Under the pieces are notes generated by a model. It had not been told where the DNA came from. It did no database searches and saw only the letters and a program-made list of their open reading frames with translations. DNA of 64,000 nucleotides. Origin: Pseudomonas sp. GR 6-02. Lineage in GTDB: Bacteria > Pseudomonadota > Gammaproteobacteria > Pseudomonadales > Pseudomonadaceae. The translations under genes were made by a program, and so were the position numbers. This document shows, piece after piece, positions 46,505 to 56,661 of this stretch (its first letter is position 1; each line of letters starts with the position of its first letter). Location of the stretch: the NCBI RefSeq assembly GCF_001655615.1, contig NZ_CP011567.1, forward strand, positions 3,481,001-3,545,000, read 5' to 3'.

Positions 46505-49500
46505 CTACTCTCCACCAAGATCGGAAAAGGGTTTAAGCCCACTCAATAATCCATATAAGCCGTGCAACGGCACCGGTAGCCAAGTGGGGCGGTTTTCAGC
46601 CTCATAGGCCACTTCGTAAGCCGCCTTCTCCAGACCGAACAACGCCAGCGCAGCATCCTCGCCTTCAGGATCTTGCCATGCATGAGCAAGACTAGCTGCC
46701 GCCAGCCGATAAGCGTCGACAAATGATTGTCGCGCCTCTCTTAAATAACGCTCGGCAACCCTTTGACGCGCTGCCTGAGCATCCGCCGTGTTATCGACGT
46801 TGTGCACGTTGATCGCCATCGCCGCGGCATAATCGAAGGAGCGCAACACGCCGCTGACGTCTTTATAGGGGCTGTGTTTGCCACGGCGCTCATGCAGCGG
46901 CCGCGCGGGTTCACCCTCAAAATCGATCAGATAAGCATCACCCTTGATCACCAGCACTTGCCCCAGGTGCAAGTCACCATGGACGCGGATACGCAAGCCG
47001 CCAGCGGCCTTTTTGCCCAGCTCCTGGATATGTCCGAGGATGGCTTTCTTGTTGTCCAGCAAGCGGCTGACCAATGTCTGGTCCGCCGCGCTCAGTTCGG
47101 TTTGATGTTGCTTGAGCAGCTTCAGTGCATGCTCCAGCTGCGCCGCCACGTCCTTGGCCGAGGCCAGGGCATCTTTCTGACTCATGATGTGTGGGGCAAA
47201 GTCCGGGTTGGCGCTCGGGGTCGCCAGTACCTGATGCATCTCCCCCAGGCGCTGGCCGAGCATGCCGGCAAAATCCTTCAGCTCGCCGAGGGCGTTGTAG
47301 TGCTGCTCCTGCTCGGACACGGCATCGGCGAGTTCGTCGCGAAGCGCCCGTTCGAGGTTGTTCTGGGTCCATTCCCACGCGTCGCCCTGATTGCTCAAGT
47401 AACCTTGGGCGATCATCAACAGCGTGTCCTCGCCCGCCGCATCGCGACGAATCACCGCTCCCAACAGCGGCGAAATATTTTTGAAACCGGCATGGGTCAG
47501 GTACGCGCTCATTTCCAGTTCCGGGTGCACCCCTGACGCGACCTTGCGGATTAGCTTCAGCACCAGGCTGGCGCCGATCACCACCGAACTGTTGGATTGC
47601 TCGGCAGACAGGTAACGCACCTGCGACTCGGCACTCAGCCCCAGTTTGGCCAATTCATCAGTAGGCTCGAAACGGATCTCGCCACCGTCCGAGGGCAACA
47701 CCGTACTGGCCTGCATGCCCTGCAACACTGCATGAACAAAGCTGTCGAGGCTGAAGGCGTCGGTGATCAGGCCGACCTGGCGACCGCGACGGACCCTGGC
47801 CAGCGCCAATTGCTGCGGCAACGCGGCGCCGACCTGTTCCTCGGAAATAAAGCCGAATGGCAATTGATAGCGGCTGGTCTGGCCAGCGCTGGTGACGTCG
47901 ATTTCACTCAACAGCACCGGATGCTGCGGGTCGCCGAAGCGCACGCCGTAAGCGAGGTTGACGCTGTCGATGGTGCCGTCCTTGCCGGCGAACCAGCGGC
48001 GATTCTGCAACCAGCTCGGCAAAATGCCCTGCTCCAGTGACTGCCGAGACGGCGCTTCGAGCAGCTCTTCCATGCGCTGCTTCAGCACCAGCGTGGTGAA
48101 GTCCGGCAGGCTTTGCGCCGGCTCCACGTGCCAGCTCGGCATCTGGTTCTCCGCTGCCAGGCCGAACCAATAGAAGCCGTAAGGCGCCAGCGTCAGCAGG
48201 AAATTCAACTGACCGATGGGCGGGAACGCGTTGCCGCCGAGCATCTCCACCGGAACCATGCCGACATACGCCGACAAATCCAGCTCCGCCGCTTGCGCGC
48301 TGCGGGACACGTTGGCCACGCACAGAATGATCTCGTGCTTGCCGTCCGCGCCGGTGAATTCACGGGTGTAAGCCAGGATCCGGCGATTGCTCGGCGACAG
48401 CATCTTCAGCGTGCCGCGACCGAAGGCCTTGGACTGCTTGCGTATCGCGAGCATGCGCCGGGTCCAGTTCAACAATGAATGAGGGTCGCCGGCCTGGGTT
48501 TCGACGTTGACCGACAGATAGCCATACTGCGGGTCCATGATCGGCGGCAACACCAGACTGGCCGGGTCGGCGCGGGAGAAGCCGCCGTTACGGTCGATTG
48601 ACCATTGCATCGGCGTGCGCACACCGTCGCGGTCGCCGAGGTAGATGTTGTCACCCATGCCGATTTCATCGCCGTAATACAGGGTCGGCGTGCCGGGCAT
48701 CGACAGCAACAGACTGTTGAGCAGCTCCACGCGACGACGATCACGCTCCATCAACGGCGCCAGACGCCGACGAATCCCCAGGTTGATCCGCGCCCGACGG
48801 TCGGCCGCGTAGTAGTTCCACAGGTAATCGCGCTCCTTGTCGGTGACCATTTCCAGGGTCAACTCATCGTGGTTGCGCAGGAAAATCGCCCACTGGCAGT
48901 TGGCAGGGATTTCCGGAGTCTGGCGCAGAATGTCGGTAATCGGGAAACGATCTTCCTGGGCCAGCGCCATGTACATGCGCGGCATCAGCGGGAAGTGAAA
49001 CGCCATGTGGCATTCGTCGCCGTTCTGGCCTTTGGCGTCGGTGTTACCAAAATACAGCTGAGTGTCTTCCGGCCACTGATTGGCCTCTGCCAGCAGCATG
49101 CGATCGGGGTAATTGGCGTCGATCTCGGCGCGGATCTGCTTGAGGACGTCGTGGGTCTCGGGGAGGTTTTCGTTGTTGGTGCCGTCGCGCTCGATCAGGT
49201 ACGGGATCGCGTCCAGCCGCAGGCCGTCGATGCCCATGTCGAGCCAGTAGCGCATCACCGACAGCACCGCTTTCATCACTTGCGGGTTGTCGAAATTCAG
49301 GTCCGGCTGGTGGGAATAGAAGCGGTGCCAGAAGTACTGACCGGCCACCGGGTCCCAGGTCCAGTTGGACTTTTCGGTGTCGAGAAAGATGATGCGGGTG
49401 CCGTCGTATTTCTGATCGTTATCGGACCAGACATAGAAGTCGCGGGCCGCCGAGCCGGGCTTGGCCTTGCGCGCGCGCTGGAACCACGGGTGCTGGTCCG

Positions 49501-49846
49501 AGGTATGGTTGATGACCAGTTCAGTGATCACCCGCAGGCCGCGTTCGTGGGCCTCGGCAATGAAACGCTTGGCATCGGCCAGGGTGCCGTAGTCGGGGTG
49601 CACGCCACGGTACTCGGCGATGTCGTAGCCATCGTCGCGTCGTGGCGAGGGGTAGAACGGCAACAGCCAGATGGTGTTGACGCCCAGATCGGCAATGTAA
49701 TCGAGCTTGGCGATAAGGCCGGGAAAGTCGCCGATCCCGTCATTGTTGGAGTCGAAAAAAGACTTAACGTGAACCTGGTATATCACCGCATCCTTGTACC
49801 AGAGCGGGTCTTTGATGAAGGTGGCTGACCTGGGTTTCTTCGCCAT
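46505..49846 (-). CDS. treS: Trehalose synthase / maltokinase fusion (TreS-Pep2)
   Basis: A 1113-residue bifunctional protein. Residues ~15-550 are the GH13 trehalose synthase, which interconverts trehalose and maltose: Asp212 in [26 protein letters not shown], Glu254 in [11 protein letters not shown] and Asp327 in [12 protein letters not shown]. The C-terminal ~450 residues are a maltokinase that makes maltose-1-phosphate from maltose and ATP, with the phosphotransferase loop VHGDLHLGQ (catalytic Asp958) and [12 protein letters not shown]. The fusion is the normal pseudomonad form. Start M-A-K-K-P has AGGAG six bases upstream; the open frame continues 53 codons into a REPIN and that part is not coding. 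Its product feeds GlgE encoded just upstream. Confidence 0.94.
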   Translation of the reverse strand: MAKKPRSATFIKDPLWYKDAVIYQVHVKSFFDSNNDGIGDFPGLIAKLDYIADLGVNTIWLLPFYPSPRRDDGYDIAEYRGVHPDYGTLADAKRFIAEAHERGLRVITELVINHTSDQHPWFQRARKAKPGSAARDFYVWSDNDQKYDGTRIIFLDTEKSNWTWDPVAGQYFWHRFYSHQPDLNFDNPQVMKAVLSVMRYWLDMGIDGLRLDAIPYLIERDGTNNENLPETHDVLKQIRAEIDANYPDRMLLAEANQWPEDTQLYFGNTDAKGQNGDECHMAFHFPLMPRMYMALAQEDRFPITDILRQTPEIPANCQWAIFLRNHDELTLEMVTDKERDYLWNYYAADRRARINLGIRRRLAPLMERDRRRVELLNSLLLSMPGTPTLYYGDEIGMGDNIYLGDRDGVRTPMQWSIDRNGGFSRADPASLVLPPIMDPQYGYLSVNVETQAGDPHSLLNWTRRMLAIRKQSKAFGRGTLKMLSPSNRRILAYTREFTGADGKHEIILCVANVSRSAQAAELDLSAYVGMVPVEMLGGNAFPPIGQLNFLLTLAPYGFYWFGLAAENQMPSWHVEPAQSLPDFTTLVLKQRMEELLEAPSRQSLEQGILPSWLQNRRWFAGKDGTIDSVNLAYGVRFGDPQHPVLLSEIDVTSAGQTSRYQLPFGFISEEQVGAALPQQLALARVRRGRQVGLITDAFSLDSFVHAVLQGMQASTVLPSDGGEIRFEPTDELAKLGLSAESQVRYLSAEQSNSSVVIGASLVLKLIRKVASGVHPELEMSAYLTHAGFKNISPLLGAVIRRDAAGEDTLLMIAQGYLSNQGDAWEWTQNNLERALRDELADAVSEQEQHYNALGELKDFAGMLGQRLGEMHQVLATPSANPDFAPHIMSQKDALASAKDVAAQLEHALKLLKQHQTELSAADQTLVSRLLDNKKAILGHIQELGKKAAGGLRIRVHGDLHLGQVLVIKGDAYLIDFEGEPARPLHERRGKHSPYKDVSGVLRSFDYAAAMAINVHNVDNTADAQAARQRVAERYLREARQSFVDAYRLAAASLAHAWQDPEGEDAALALFGLEKAAYEVAYEAENRPTWLPVPLHGLYGLLSGLKPFSDLGGE

Positions 49847-49885
49847 TTGAAACTCCTGTTTAATTCGAATAAAACCGCCGGACCT

Positions 49886-50005
49886 GTGGCGAGGGAGCTT
49901 GCTCCCGCTCGGCTGCGAAGCAGTCGTAAAACCTGCAAATGAGGTGTGACTGACATATTGTCTGGGGCCGCTGCGCGACCCAGCGGGAGCAAGCTCCCTC
50001 GCCAC
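49886..50005. repeat. REPIN inside the glgE-treS operon
   Basis: gtggcgagggagcttgctccc and its inverted copy gggagcaagctccctcgccac are 120 bases end to end and separated by a spacer. It fills the 178-bp gap between glgE and treS. A further half-copy (cccctcgccaca) follows at about 50011. Confidence 0.9.
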
Positions 50006-50024
50006 AAAAGCCCCCTCGCCACAG

Positions 50025-52022
50025 TCAAGAAGCGGTAATCCGCCAAATCCCGAACGGCAGATGCCACGGTTCGATCCGCATGAACTGGTACTTGCCGTGC
50101 CAGGTCCAGCGGTGACCGTTCATCAAGTCTTCGCCTTGGGTGCTGGCATCGTCGGGCAGGCCCATTTCCCACAGCGGCAATTCAAAATTCGCTTCCTGGG
50201 CGTTATTCGGATCGAGGCTGACGGCCACCAGAATGAAATTGCTGCCATCCTCACTGCGCTTGCCGAAATACAGAATGTTGTCGTTCCAGGCGTTGTAGAC
50301 CTTCAGGCCCAGATGCGTGTGCAGCGCCGGGTTCTGCCGGCGGATGCGGTTGAGCTGGGCGATTTCGGCAATGATGTTGCCCGGCGCGTTGAAGTCCCGC
50401 GGGCGGATCTCGTACTTCTCGGAATTGAGGTACTCCTCCTTGCCCGGCACCGGCGCCGCTTCACACAGCTCGAAGCCCGAATACATGCCCCATAACCCGG
50501 AACCCATGGTCGCAAGCGCCGCGCGAATCAGAAAACCGGGGCGCCCGGAGTCATGCAGGAATGCCGGGTTGATGTCCGGCGTATTGACGAAAAAATTCGG
50601 CCGGTAGCATTCACGCCATGGCGACTCGTTGAGTTCGGTGAAATAAGTCGCCAGTTCGGTCTTGGTGTTGCGCCAGGTGAAATAGGTGTAGCTCTGGGAG
50701 TAACCGACCTTGCCCAGGCGCGCCATCATCGCCGGCGTGGTAAAGGCTTCCGCCAGAAAAATCACCTCGGGGTACAGCGCCCGCACATCGGCGATCAACC
50801 ACTGCCAGAACGGCAACGGTTTGGTGTGGGGGTTATCAACGCGAAACAGCTTCACGCCCTCTTCGACCCAGCCCACCACGATGTCGCGCAATTCAACCCA
50901 CAGGCTGGGAATCGCATCCACGGCATAGAAATCGACGTTGACGATGTCCTGATATTTCTTCGGCGGGTTCTCGGCGTATTTGATCGTGCCATCCGGGCGC
51001 CAGTTGAACCAGCCCGGATGCTCTTTGAGCCAAGGGTGATCCTGGGAACACTGAATCGCAAAGTCGAGGGCCACTTCCAGCCCATGTTCGGCGGCCGCCG
51101 CGACGAGCCGGCGAAAGTCTTCGCGGCTGCCCAGTTCCGAGTGAATCGCCTCATGCCCGCCTTCTTCGCTGCCGATGGCGTAAGGACTGCCCGGGTCGTC
51201 GGGGCCGGCGGTCAACGAGTTGTTCGGGCCTTTTCGATAGCTGCGGCCGATCGGGTGGATCGGCGTGAAGTACAGCACGTCGAAGCCCATGTCCTGAATC
51301 ATCGCCAGCCGCGTATGCACGTCATTAAAGGTGCCATGACGGGCCGGATCATCCGTGATCGAGCGTGGGAACAATTCATACCAACTGGCGAACTGCGCCA
51401 ACTCCCGCTCCACGTCCACCGGAAATTCAGGACTCAGACTCACGAAGGGACGATGATCGGCCTGGGCCATCAAGTCCGCGCTGCGTTGGTGCAGAAACAA
51501 GGCAACCTGCTCGGTTTCGAGCAGACCGGACAACTCATGGTGCAACGCCGCCAGCTGCTCGCTGAGGAGGCCTTCACTGCGTTCCGCTGCCTGCTTGACG
51601 TGCAGGCGCCCTTCCTGCAATTCCAGGCTGACCGACATGCAGGCCCCGTGCTTCTTTTTCAGCTCATAACAAAAACTGGCGTACTGATCGATCCAGGCTT
51701 CGATACAGAACGCATAGCGGCCCTGCTTCTTGACACGGAACTGGCCCTGCCAGCCGTTATTGCCCAACTCGGCCATCACCTCGCTCTGCCAGGTGTCGTC
51801 GCCTTCGGCACGCCAACGGATGCGCACGGCCAGTTTGTCATGACCGTCGGCAAACACTTTGCTGGTCACCACCACGTCCTGATCGACCACGGCTTTAACG
51901 GCAAATTGCCCGCCGTCGAGGGTCGGCATGGTGTTTTCGATCACGATACGCGGCAGCAGCAACGCCTGGGACAGCGGTATATGCGGGTTGTAGCTCAGTT
52001 CTGTGGGTTTTTCAGCGGTCAT
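50025..52022 (-). CDS. glgE: Alpha-1,4-glucan:maltose-1-phosphate maltosyltransferase
   Basis: A 665-residue GH13_3 enzyme that extends alpha-1,4-glucan with maltosyl units from maltose-1-phosphate. An N-terminal domain (about 1-200) precedes the barrel; the nucleophile is Asp396 in KLFRVDNPHTKP and the acid/base Glu425 in FLAEAFTTPAM. FTPIHPIGRSYRKGPNN and SKEGGHE-like GSEEGGHEAIHSELG are typical of GlgE. Start M-T-A-E-K-P lies nine bases after AAGGAG; the frame runs eight codons further to 52046. First gene of the glgE-treS-glgB operon, so the phosphorylated maltose made by the TreS-Pep2 protein is used next door. Confidence 0.94.
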   Translation of the reverse strand: MTAEKPTELSYNPHIPLSQALLLPRIVIENTMPTLDGGQFAVKAVVDQDVVVTSKVFADGHDKLAVRIRWRAEGDDTWQSEVMAELGNNGWQGQFRVKKQGRYAFCIEAWIDQYASFCYELKKKHGACMSVSLELQEGRLHVKQAAERSEGLLSEQLAALHHELSGLLETEQVALFLHQRSADLMAQADHRPFVSLSPEFPVDVERELAQFASWYELFPRSITDDPARHGTFNDVHTRLAMIQDMGFDVLYFTPIHPIGRSYRKGPNNSLTAGPDDPGSPYAIGSEEGGHEAIHSELGSREDFRRLVAAAAEHGLEVALDFAIQCSQDHPWLKEHPGWFNWRPDGTIKYAENPPKKYQDIVNVDFYAVDAIPSLWVELRDIVVGWVEEGVKLFRVDNPHTKPLPFWQWLIADVRALYPEVIFLAEAFTTPAMMARLGKVGYSQSYTYFTWRNTKTELATYFTELNESPWRECYRPNFFVNTPDINPAFLHDSGRPGFLIRAALATMGSGLWGMYSGFELCEAAPVPGKEEYLNSEKYEIRPRDFNAPGNIIAEIAQLNRIRRQNPALHTHLGLKVYNAWNDNILYFGKRSEDGSNFILVAVSLDPNNAQEANFELPLWEMGLPDDASTQGEDLMNGHRWTWHGKYQFMRIEPWHLPFGIWRITAS

Positions 52023-52300
52023 CGAGCATCTCTCCTTACGCCCCAAGGACGCTCTTGTGCCTGGTCATCACTCACACGAAGCGATCTGCCCCGAGATGAA
52101 CTCAAGGGTATGAACACACATAAGTTCCGAGCCACAGGCGCCGGCAAAGTTCAGAGGGATTTGCCAGGTCCTTCGAGGAATCAATCCCCCGGGCACGGGT
52201 CAACCAACTTAAGCACGACTCACGCCATCTATCGGTTGCACAGAACAATCACCGGCAAATGCGCCCTAACACTTAACGAATCCGCAAAAAGGCCTCCTCC
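52023..52300. promoter_or_regulatory. Divergent promoter region, glgE / DUF3203-like gene
   Basis: 278 bases between divergent genes. On the glgE strand two GAACTT hexamers (plus-strand positions 52147-52152 and 52122-52127) lie 25 bases apart. GAACTT is the -35 consensus of the envelope-stress sigma factor AlgU/RpoE, but I find no convincing TCTGA-type -10 at the right distance, so the assignment is tentative. Confidence 0.3.
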
Positions 52301-52534
52301 ATGACCGTGCGCATCGACAACCAGACCTGCTTCTTCATCACCGAAAACGGCGAAGAAATTCGCCTTTGCCCTGATATCACCATAATCACTGACGAGGAAA
52401 AATCCATGTCGGCAATGGAACTCGACGGCCAGCGCTTCTACATCACCGAAGCAGAAGCCGACGCATTGACCGTAGCAGGCGCCGTGGACGGTCGCCGGCA
52501 TTTGAAGGCCACGAACAGTGATTCGGTGATTTGA
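52301..52534 (+). CDS. Small Pseudomonas-restricted protein (DUF3203-like)
   Basis: A 77-residue acidic protein beginning MTVRIDNQTCFFITENGEEIRL, with IITDEEKSMSAMELDGQRFYITEAEADALTVAGAVDGRRHL. From memory this resembles DUF3203, a short family limited to pseudomonads; function unknown. No signal peptide. An alternative internal start (Met at about residue 36) exists. Divergent from glgE. Confidence 0.65.
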   Translation: MTVRIDNQTCFFITENGEEIRLCPDITIITDEEKSMSAMELDGQRFYITEAEADALTVAGAVDGRRHLKATNSDSVI

Positions 52535-52729
52535 CTGACCGGCATCAACACACCCCACCAGCGCCTGACCTAGGTACTTGCAGCCCGCCCTTGCGGGTGC
52601 ATCAAGTTGTCGCAGGCGGGTGTGGGCAGCCCATCTGATCCGCTTTTTATTGCGTTAGCTGAGTCTGTTATGCAAACAGATCGCTGGTCATAGTGCTCAG
52701 GCCTGATGGAGGCTGATGAGCGAAAGACC

Positions 52730-54160
52730 ATGAGCGATAGAATCCCCGTCCGAACCGTTGAACCTGCCTCATTTATAAAAAACATTGAGCCTTCGCGCCC
52801 AAAGATGAAGGCCAAGTCCAGCGACAACCTGATCCACACCCGCAGCTTCACCGGCCTGTTCCGCACCCTGCGCATGAGCGGCGCGGGGTTTCTGTTTCTA
52901 CTGTTCTTCGGCACGGTGTGGCTGAACTGGGGCGGCCGCCAGGCGGTGCTCTGGGATCTGTCCGAAAGCAAATTCCACATCTTCGGCGCGACCTTCTGGC
53001 CGCAGGACTTCATCCTGCTGTCGGCGCTGCTGATCATCGCCGCCTTCGGTTTGTTTGCGATCACCGTGTTCGCAGGCCGGGTCTGGTGCGGTTACACCTG
53101 CCCGCAGAGCTCCTGGACCTGGATCTTCATGTGGTGCGAGAAGATCACCGAAGGCGAGCGCAACCAGCGGATCAAGCTGCAAGCCGCGCCCTGGGGCCTG
53201 AACAAACTGCTCCGTCGCTCGGCCAAACACACCTTGTGGCTGGCGATCAGCCTGCTCACCGGCCTGACCTTTGTCGGCTACTTCACACCGATCCGGCCCC
53301 TGGCCGAAGAGCTGCTGACTTTGCAAATCGGCGGTGTCAGCCTGTTCTGGGTGCTGTTTTTCACCGGAGCCACTTACATCAACGCCGGCTGGCTACGTGA
53401 AGCCGTGTGCATGCACATGTGTCCATACGCACGGTTCCAGAGCGTGATGTTCGACAAGGACACCCTGACCATTTCCTACGACGTGGCTCGCGGCGAAAAC
53501 CGTGGCCCGCGCAAACGTGAAGTGAAACCCGCCGAGGTCGGACTGGGCGATTGCATCGACTGTCAGGTGTGCGTCCAGGTTTGCCCGACCGGCATCGACA
53601 TCCGCGATGGCTTGCAGATGGAATGCATCGGTTGCGCCGCGTGCATCGACGCCTGCGATTCGATCATGGACAAAATGGGCTACGCCCGAGGGCTGATCAG
53701 CTACACCTCGGAGCATCAATTGCAGGGTGGCAAGACCCACCTGCTGCGCCCGCGCCTGATCGGTTACACCGCGGTGCTGCTGGTGATGATCGGCGCCTTC
53801 GCCCTGGCCTTGGTGGAGCGGCCGATGGTGTCGCTGGACGTGAGCAAGGACCGTGGCCTGTTCCGCGAGAACAGTGAAGGTCAGATCGAAAACATCTACA
53901 GCCTGAAGGTCATCAACAAGACCCAGCAACGTCAGGAGTACCGTCTGACACTGGTCGACGACGACGGCTTCCAGTTGCAAGGCAAGACCGAACTGAGCCT
54001 GGCCCCCGGTGAAATAGTCGATGTACCGGTGTCGGTGGCGATGACCACGGAACGGCCGAGCAGCAGCTCGCAGACAATCAGCTTCAAGATTGTCGACAGC
54101 GATGAGCCGGACATCTATAGCGTGGCCAAGAGCCGCTTTGTTGCACCGATGAACCGCTGA
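52730..54160 (+). CDS. ccoG: Cytochrome c oxidase accessory protein CcoG
   Basis: A 476-residue membrane ferredoxin needed for copper delivery/assembly of cbb3 oxidase. Five or so membrane helices are visible (GAGFLFLLFFGTVWLNW; LLSALLIIAAFGLFAITVFA; LAISLLTGLTFVGYF; GVSLFWVLFFTGATYI; YTAVLLVMIGAFALAL). Conserved cysteine motifs are RVWCGYTCPQSSW and CMHMCPYARFQ, plus the 2x[4Fe-4S] ferredoxin clusters CIDCQVCVQVCPTGIDIRDG and CIGCAACIDACD. The C-terminal region is the IG-like FixG domain. Start M-S-D-R-I-P follows family convention; an ATG eight codons upstream (52706) is possible. The cco oxidase genes themselves are not in the window. Confidence 0.93.
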   Translation: MSDRIPVRTVEPASFIKNIEPSRPKMKAKSSDNLIHTRSFTGLFRTLRMSGAGFLFLLFFGTVWLNWGGRQAVLWDLSESKFHIFGATFWPQDFILLSALLIIAAFGLFAITVFAGRVWCGYTCPQSSWTWIFMWCEKITEGERNQRIKLQAAPWGLNKLLRRSAKHTLWLAISLLTGLTFVGYFTPIRPLAEELLTLQIGGVSLFWVLFFTGATYINAGWLREAVCMHMCPYARFQSVMFDKDTLTISYDVARGENRGPRKREVKPAEVGLGDCIDCQVCVQVCPTGIDIRDGLQMECIGCAACIDACDSIMDKMGYARGLISYTSEHQLQGGKTHLLRPRLIGYTAVLLVMIGAFALALVERPMVSLDVSKDRGLFRENSEGQIENIYSLKVINKTQQRQEYRLTLVDDDGFQLQGKTELSLAPGEIVDVPVSVAMTTERPSSSSQTISFKIVDSDEPDIYSVAKSRFVAPMNR

Positions 54161-54198
54161 GCCTTTAAGATGCAATCCTTTGTCGGATGCGGTCCCCT

Positions 54199-54290
54199 GT
54201 GGCGAGGGAGCTTGCTCCCGCTGGGGTGCGAAGCGCCCCTGAAAATCTACGACTGCTACGCAGCCGAGCGGGAGCAAGCTCCCTCGCCAC
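54199..54290. repeat. REPIN between ccoG and the MocR-type gene
   Basis: gtggcgagggagcttgctcccgct and inverted agcgggagcaagctccctcgccac, 92 bases end to end, in the 169-bp gap. Confidence 0.9.
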
Positions 54291-54329
54291 AACAGCGCAC
54301 TACATGAATAACTCCAAATCGGGCACTCG

Positions 54330-55739
54330 ATGAAACGCTACGAAAAATTCGCCGACGACATCGCTGAACTGATCCGCTCCGGCGTTCTTGGCCCCGGCCA
54401 TCGGGTGCCGTCGGTGCGCTACGCCAGCCAGACCTACGGCGTCAGCCCGTCCACGGTGTTCCAGGCCTATTACCTGCTCGAACGTCGCGGCCTGATCCGC
54501 GCGCGACCGCGTTCCGGCTACTTCGTCAATGCGCATGCACCAAGCCCGTTCTCGGAGCCGGTGATCAGCAGCCAGGTCAACGAGTCCACCGAAGTCGACG
54601 TCAGCGAACTGGTGTTCTCAGTGCTGGACTCGATCAAGGACCCCACCACCGTGCCCTTCGGCTCGGCCTTCCCCAGCCCCACGCTATTCCCGCTGCAGCG
54701 CTTGTCCCGCTCGCTGGCCAGTGCTTCCCGGGAGATGGACCCGCGCATGGTGGTCACCGACATGTCGCCGGGCAACCCGCAACTGCGTCGGCAAATCGCC
54801 CTGCGCTACATGGTCGGCGGGCTGATGCTGCCGATGGAGGAACTGCTGATCACCAACGGTGCGCTGGAAGCGCTGAACCTGTGCCTGCAAGCCGTCACCG
54901 AGCCTGGCGATCTGGTGGCCATCGAAGCCCCGGCGTTTTACGCCAGCCTGCAAGTGCTGGAACGGCTGAAGCTCAAAGCCGTGGAAATCCCCGTCCACCC
55001 GCGAGACGGCATCGACCTCGGCGTACTCGCCCAGACCCTGGAACGGCACCCGATCAAGGCCTGTTGGTGCATGACCAGTTTCCAGAACCCCATGGGCGCG
55101 ACCATGCCCGAGGCGAAGAAACAGGAACTGGTGGAGTTGTTGCGCAGCCATCAGGTGCCGCTGATCGAGGATGACGTCTACGCCGAGCTCTATTACGGCC
55201 AACAGGCGCCAAAACCGGCCAAGGCGTTCGACACCGAAGGGCTGGTGATGCATTGCGGTTCGTTCGCCAAGAGCCTGGCCCCCGGCTACCGCATCGGCTG
55301 GGTCGCCGCCGGGCGCTATGCGCAGAAAATCGAACGGCTGAAACTCATGACCTCGCTGTGCGCTTCAATGCCCGCCCAGGCCGCCATCGCCGATTACCTG
55401 CAACACGGCGGCTACGACCGGCACCTGCGCAAACTGCGTTACGCCCTGGAAGAACAGCAAAGTGCCATGCTCGCCGCCATCGCCCGCTACTTCCCGGCCC
55501 AGACCCGCGTCAGCCAACCGGCCGGCGGTTACTTCCTGTGGCTGGAACTGCCACCGCAGATGGATTCGTTGAAGTTGTTTCAGATGGCATTGGCGCAGGG
55601 GATCAGCATTGCACCGGGGCCGATTTTTTCACCGACCCAGCGGTTCAGGAATTGTATTCGGTTGAATTATGGCAGCCCGTGGACCGAGGATTCGGAGAAG
55701 GCGATGGAGACGTTGGGGCGGATTGTCAGGTCCTTTTAA
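54330..55739 (+). CDS. MocR-type regulator (GntR HTH fused to PLP aminotransferase fold)
   Basis: A 469-residue MocR/PdxR-class regulator. Residues 1-70 are a GntR-family winged helix (YEKFADDIAELIRSGVLGPGHRVPSVR, then SPSTVFQAYYLLERRGLI), followed by a type I aminotransferase-like domain from about 100 with PLP-binding Lys314 in GSFAKSLAPGYRIGW, TNGALEALNLC, SFQNPMGATMP, and EDDVYAELYYG. Members regulate vitamin B6, taurine or GABA metabolism with PLP or an aldimine as the signal; the target here is unknown. No divergent target gene is adjacent (upstream is a REPIN and ccoG). Confidence 0.9.
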   Translation: MKRYEKFADDIAELIRSGVLGPGHRVPSVRYASQTYGVSPSTVFQAYYLLERRGLIRARPRSGYFVNAHAPSPFSEPVISSQVNESTEVDVSELVFSVLDSIKDPTTVPFGSAFPSPTLFPLQRLSRSLASASREMDPRMVVTDMSPGNPQLRRQIALRYMVGGLMLPMEELLITNGALEALNLCLQAVTEPGDLVAIEAPAFYASLQVLERLKLKAVEIPVHPRDGIDLGVLAQTLERHPIKACWCMTSFQNPMGATMPEAKKQELVELLRSHQVPLIEDDVYAELYYGQQAPKPAKAFDTEGLVMHCGSFAKSLAPGYRIGWVAAGRYAQKIERLKLMTSLCASMPAQAAIADYLQHGGYDRHLRKLRYALEEQQSAMLAAIARYFPAQTRVSQPAGGYFLWLELPPQMDSLKLFQMALAQGISIAPGPIFSPTQRFRNCIRLNYGSPWTEDSEKAMETLGRIVRSF

Positions 55740-55743
55740 CAGC

Positions 55744-55797
55744 AAAAGATCGCGGCGCCCACAGGCGCGTGGGAGCTGCCGAAGGCTGCGATCTTTT
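55744..55797. terminator. Bidirectional hairpin between convergent genes
   Basis: aaaagatcgcggc...gctgcgatctttt with T/A runs on both sides, directly after the MocR-type stop and before the SDR stop on the other strand. Related to the repeat at 44171. Confidence 0.75.
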
Positions 55798-55814
55798 GAT
55801 CTTGCTTCTGATCT

Positions 55815-56561
55815 TTACCGCCCACCACCAAGATCGACGAAAGTCCCGGTCGCATACGACGCCTTATCCGACAACAACCACACAATCGCCTCCGCCACTT
55901 CATCCGGCCGCCCACCGCGTGCCATCGGAATCGCCGACTCAAGTTTGCTGACCCGGTCCGGATCGCCGCTCAATGCATGGAAATCGGTGTAGATGTAACC
56001 CGGACGCACCGCATTGACGCGAATCCCCTCGCCCGCCACTTCCTTGGACAGGCCGATGGTGAAGGTGTCCAGCGCCCCCTTGGACGCGGCGTAATCCACG
56101 TACTCGTTGGGTGAACCCAAACGCGAGGCGACCGAGGAGACGTTGACGATGCTGCCGCCCTGCCCGCCGTGTTTGGGCGACATGCGCAAAATCGCGTGTT
56201 TGGCGCAGAGGATCGGCGCCAGGACGTTGGTCTTGAGGATTTTCAGAATGCGGAATTCCGACATTTCGTCGATCCGCGACTTTTGCCCGACGGTGCCGGC
56301 GTTGTTCACCAGCGCGGTGACCCGACCCAGTTCGGTGTCCACCCGATGAAACAGAGCGATCACTTCGTCTTCGATGCTGACGTCGGCACGCACGGCGATG
56401 GCTTGGGCACCGCGTGCGCGGACTTGCTCCAGCACACTGAGCGCCGCCTGTTCGTCGGACTGATAATTGATGCAGATCCGATAACCTTGTTCGGCGGCCA
56501 ACAGGGCCGTGGCGGCGCCGATTCCACGGCTGCCGCCGGTGATGACGATGACTTTGTCCAT
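55815..56561 (-). CDS. Short-chain dehydrogenase/reductase (SDR family)
   Basis: A 248-residue classical SDR. NAD(P)-binding T-G-G-S-R-G-I-G at residues 8-15, LVNNAGTVGQ, catalytic Ser in VNVSSVASRLG, and Tyr/Lys in the Y-A-A-S-K motif (VDYAASKGALD). The end (SYATGTFVDLGGGR) is family-typical. It resembles the YgfF-type uncharacterised SDRs. Substrate unknown. Stands alone, flanked by REP sequences on its 5' side and a terminator on its 3' side. Confidence 0.9.
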   Translation of the reverse strand: MDKVIVITGGSRGIGAATALLAAEQGYRICINYQSDEQAALSVLEQVRARGAQAIAVRADVSIEDEVIALFHRVDTELGRVTALVNNAGTVGQKSRIDEMSEFRILKILKTNVLAPILCAKHAILRMSPKHGGQGGSIVNVSSVASRLGSPNEYVDYAASKGALDTFTIGLSKEVAGEGIRVNAVRPGYIYTDFHALSGDPDRVSKLESAIPMARGGRPDEVAEAIVWLLSDKASYATGTFVDLGGGR

Positions 56562-56661
56562 GCTGGCTTTCCCCCGTTCCTAGCGTAAGCAGTCGGGGCC
56601 AAGAATAACCGCCATTGCGCGGTTTTGCATGGACCTGCATCAACCCTGTGATGACAAACCT

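Noticed and set aside
48605..49828. 407-residue plus-strand open frame opposite treS
   Set aside because: Antisense shadow of the TreS barrel with no recognisable domain.
49847..50005. N-terminal extension of treS through the REPIN
   Set aside because: The extra residues encode REP sequence; a proper AGGAG and ATG occur at 49846.
50553..52304. 583-residue plus-strand open frame opposite glgE
   Set aside because: Antisense shadow; the tail runs into the intergenic promoter region without family similarity.
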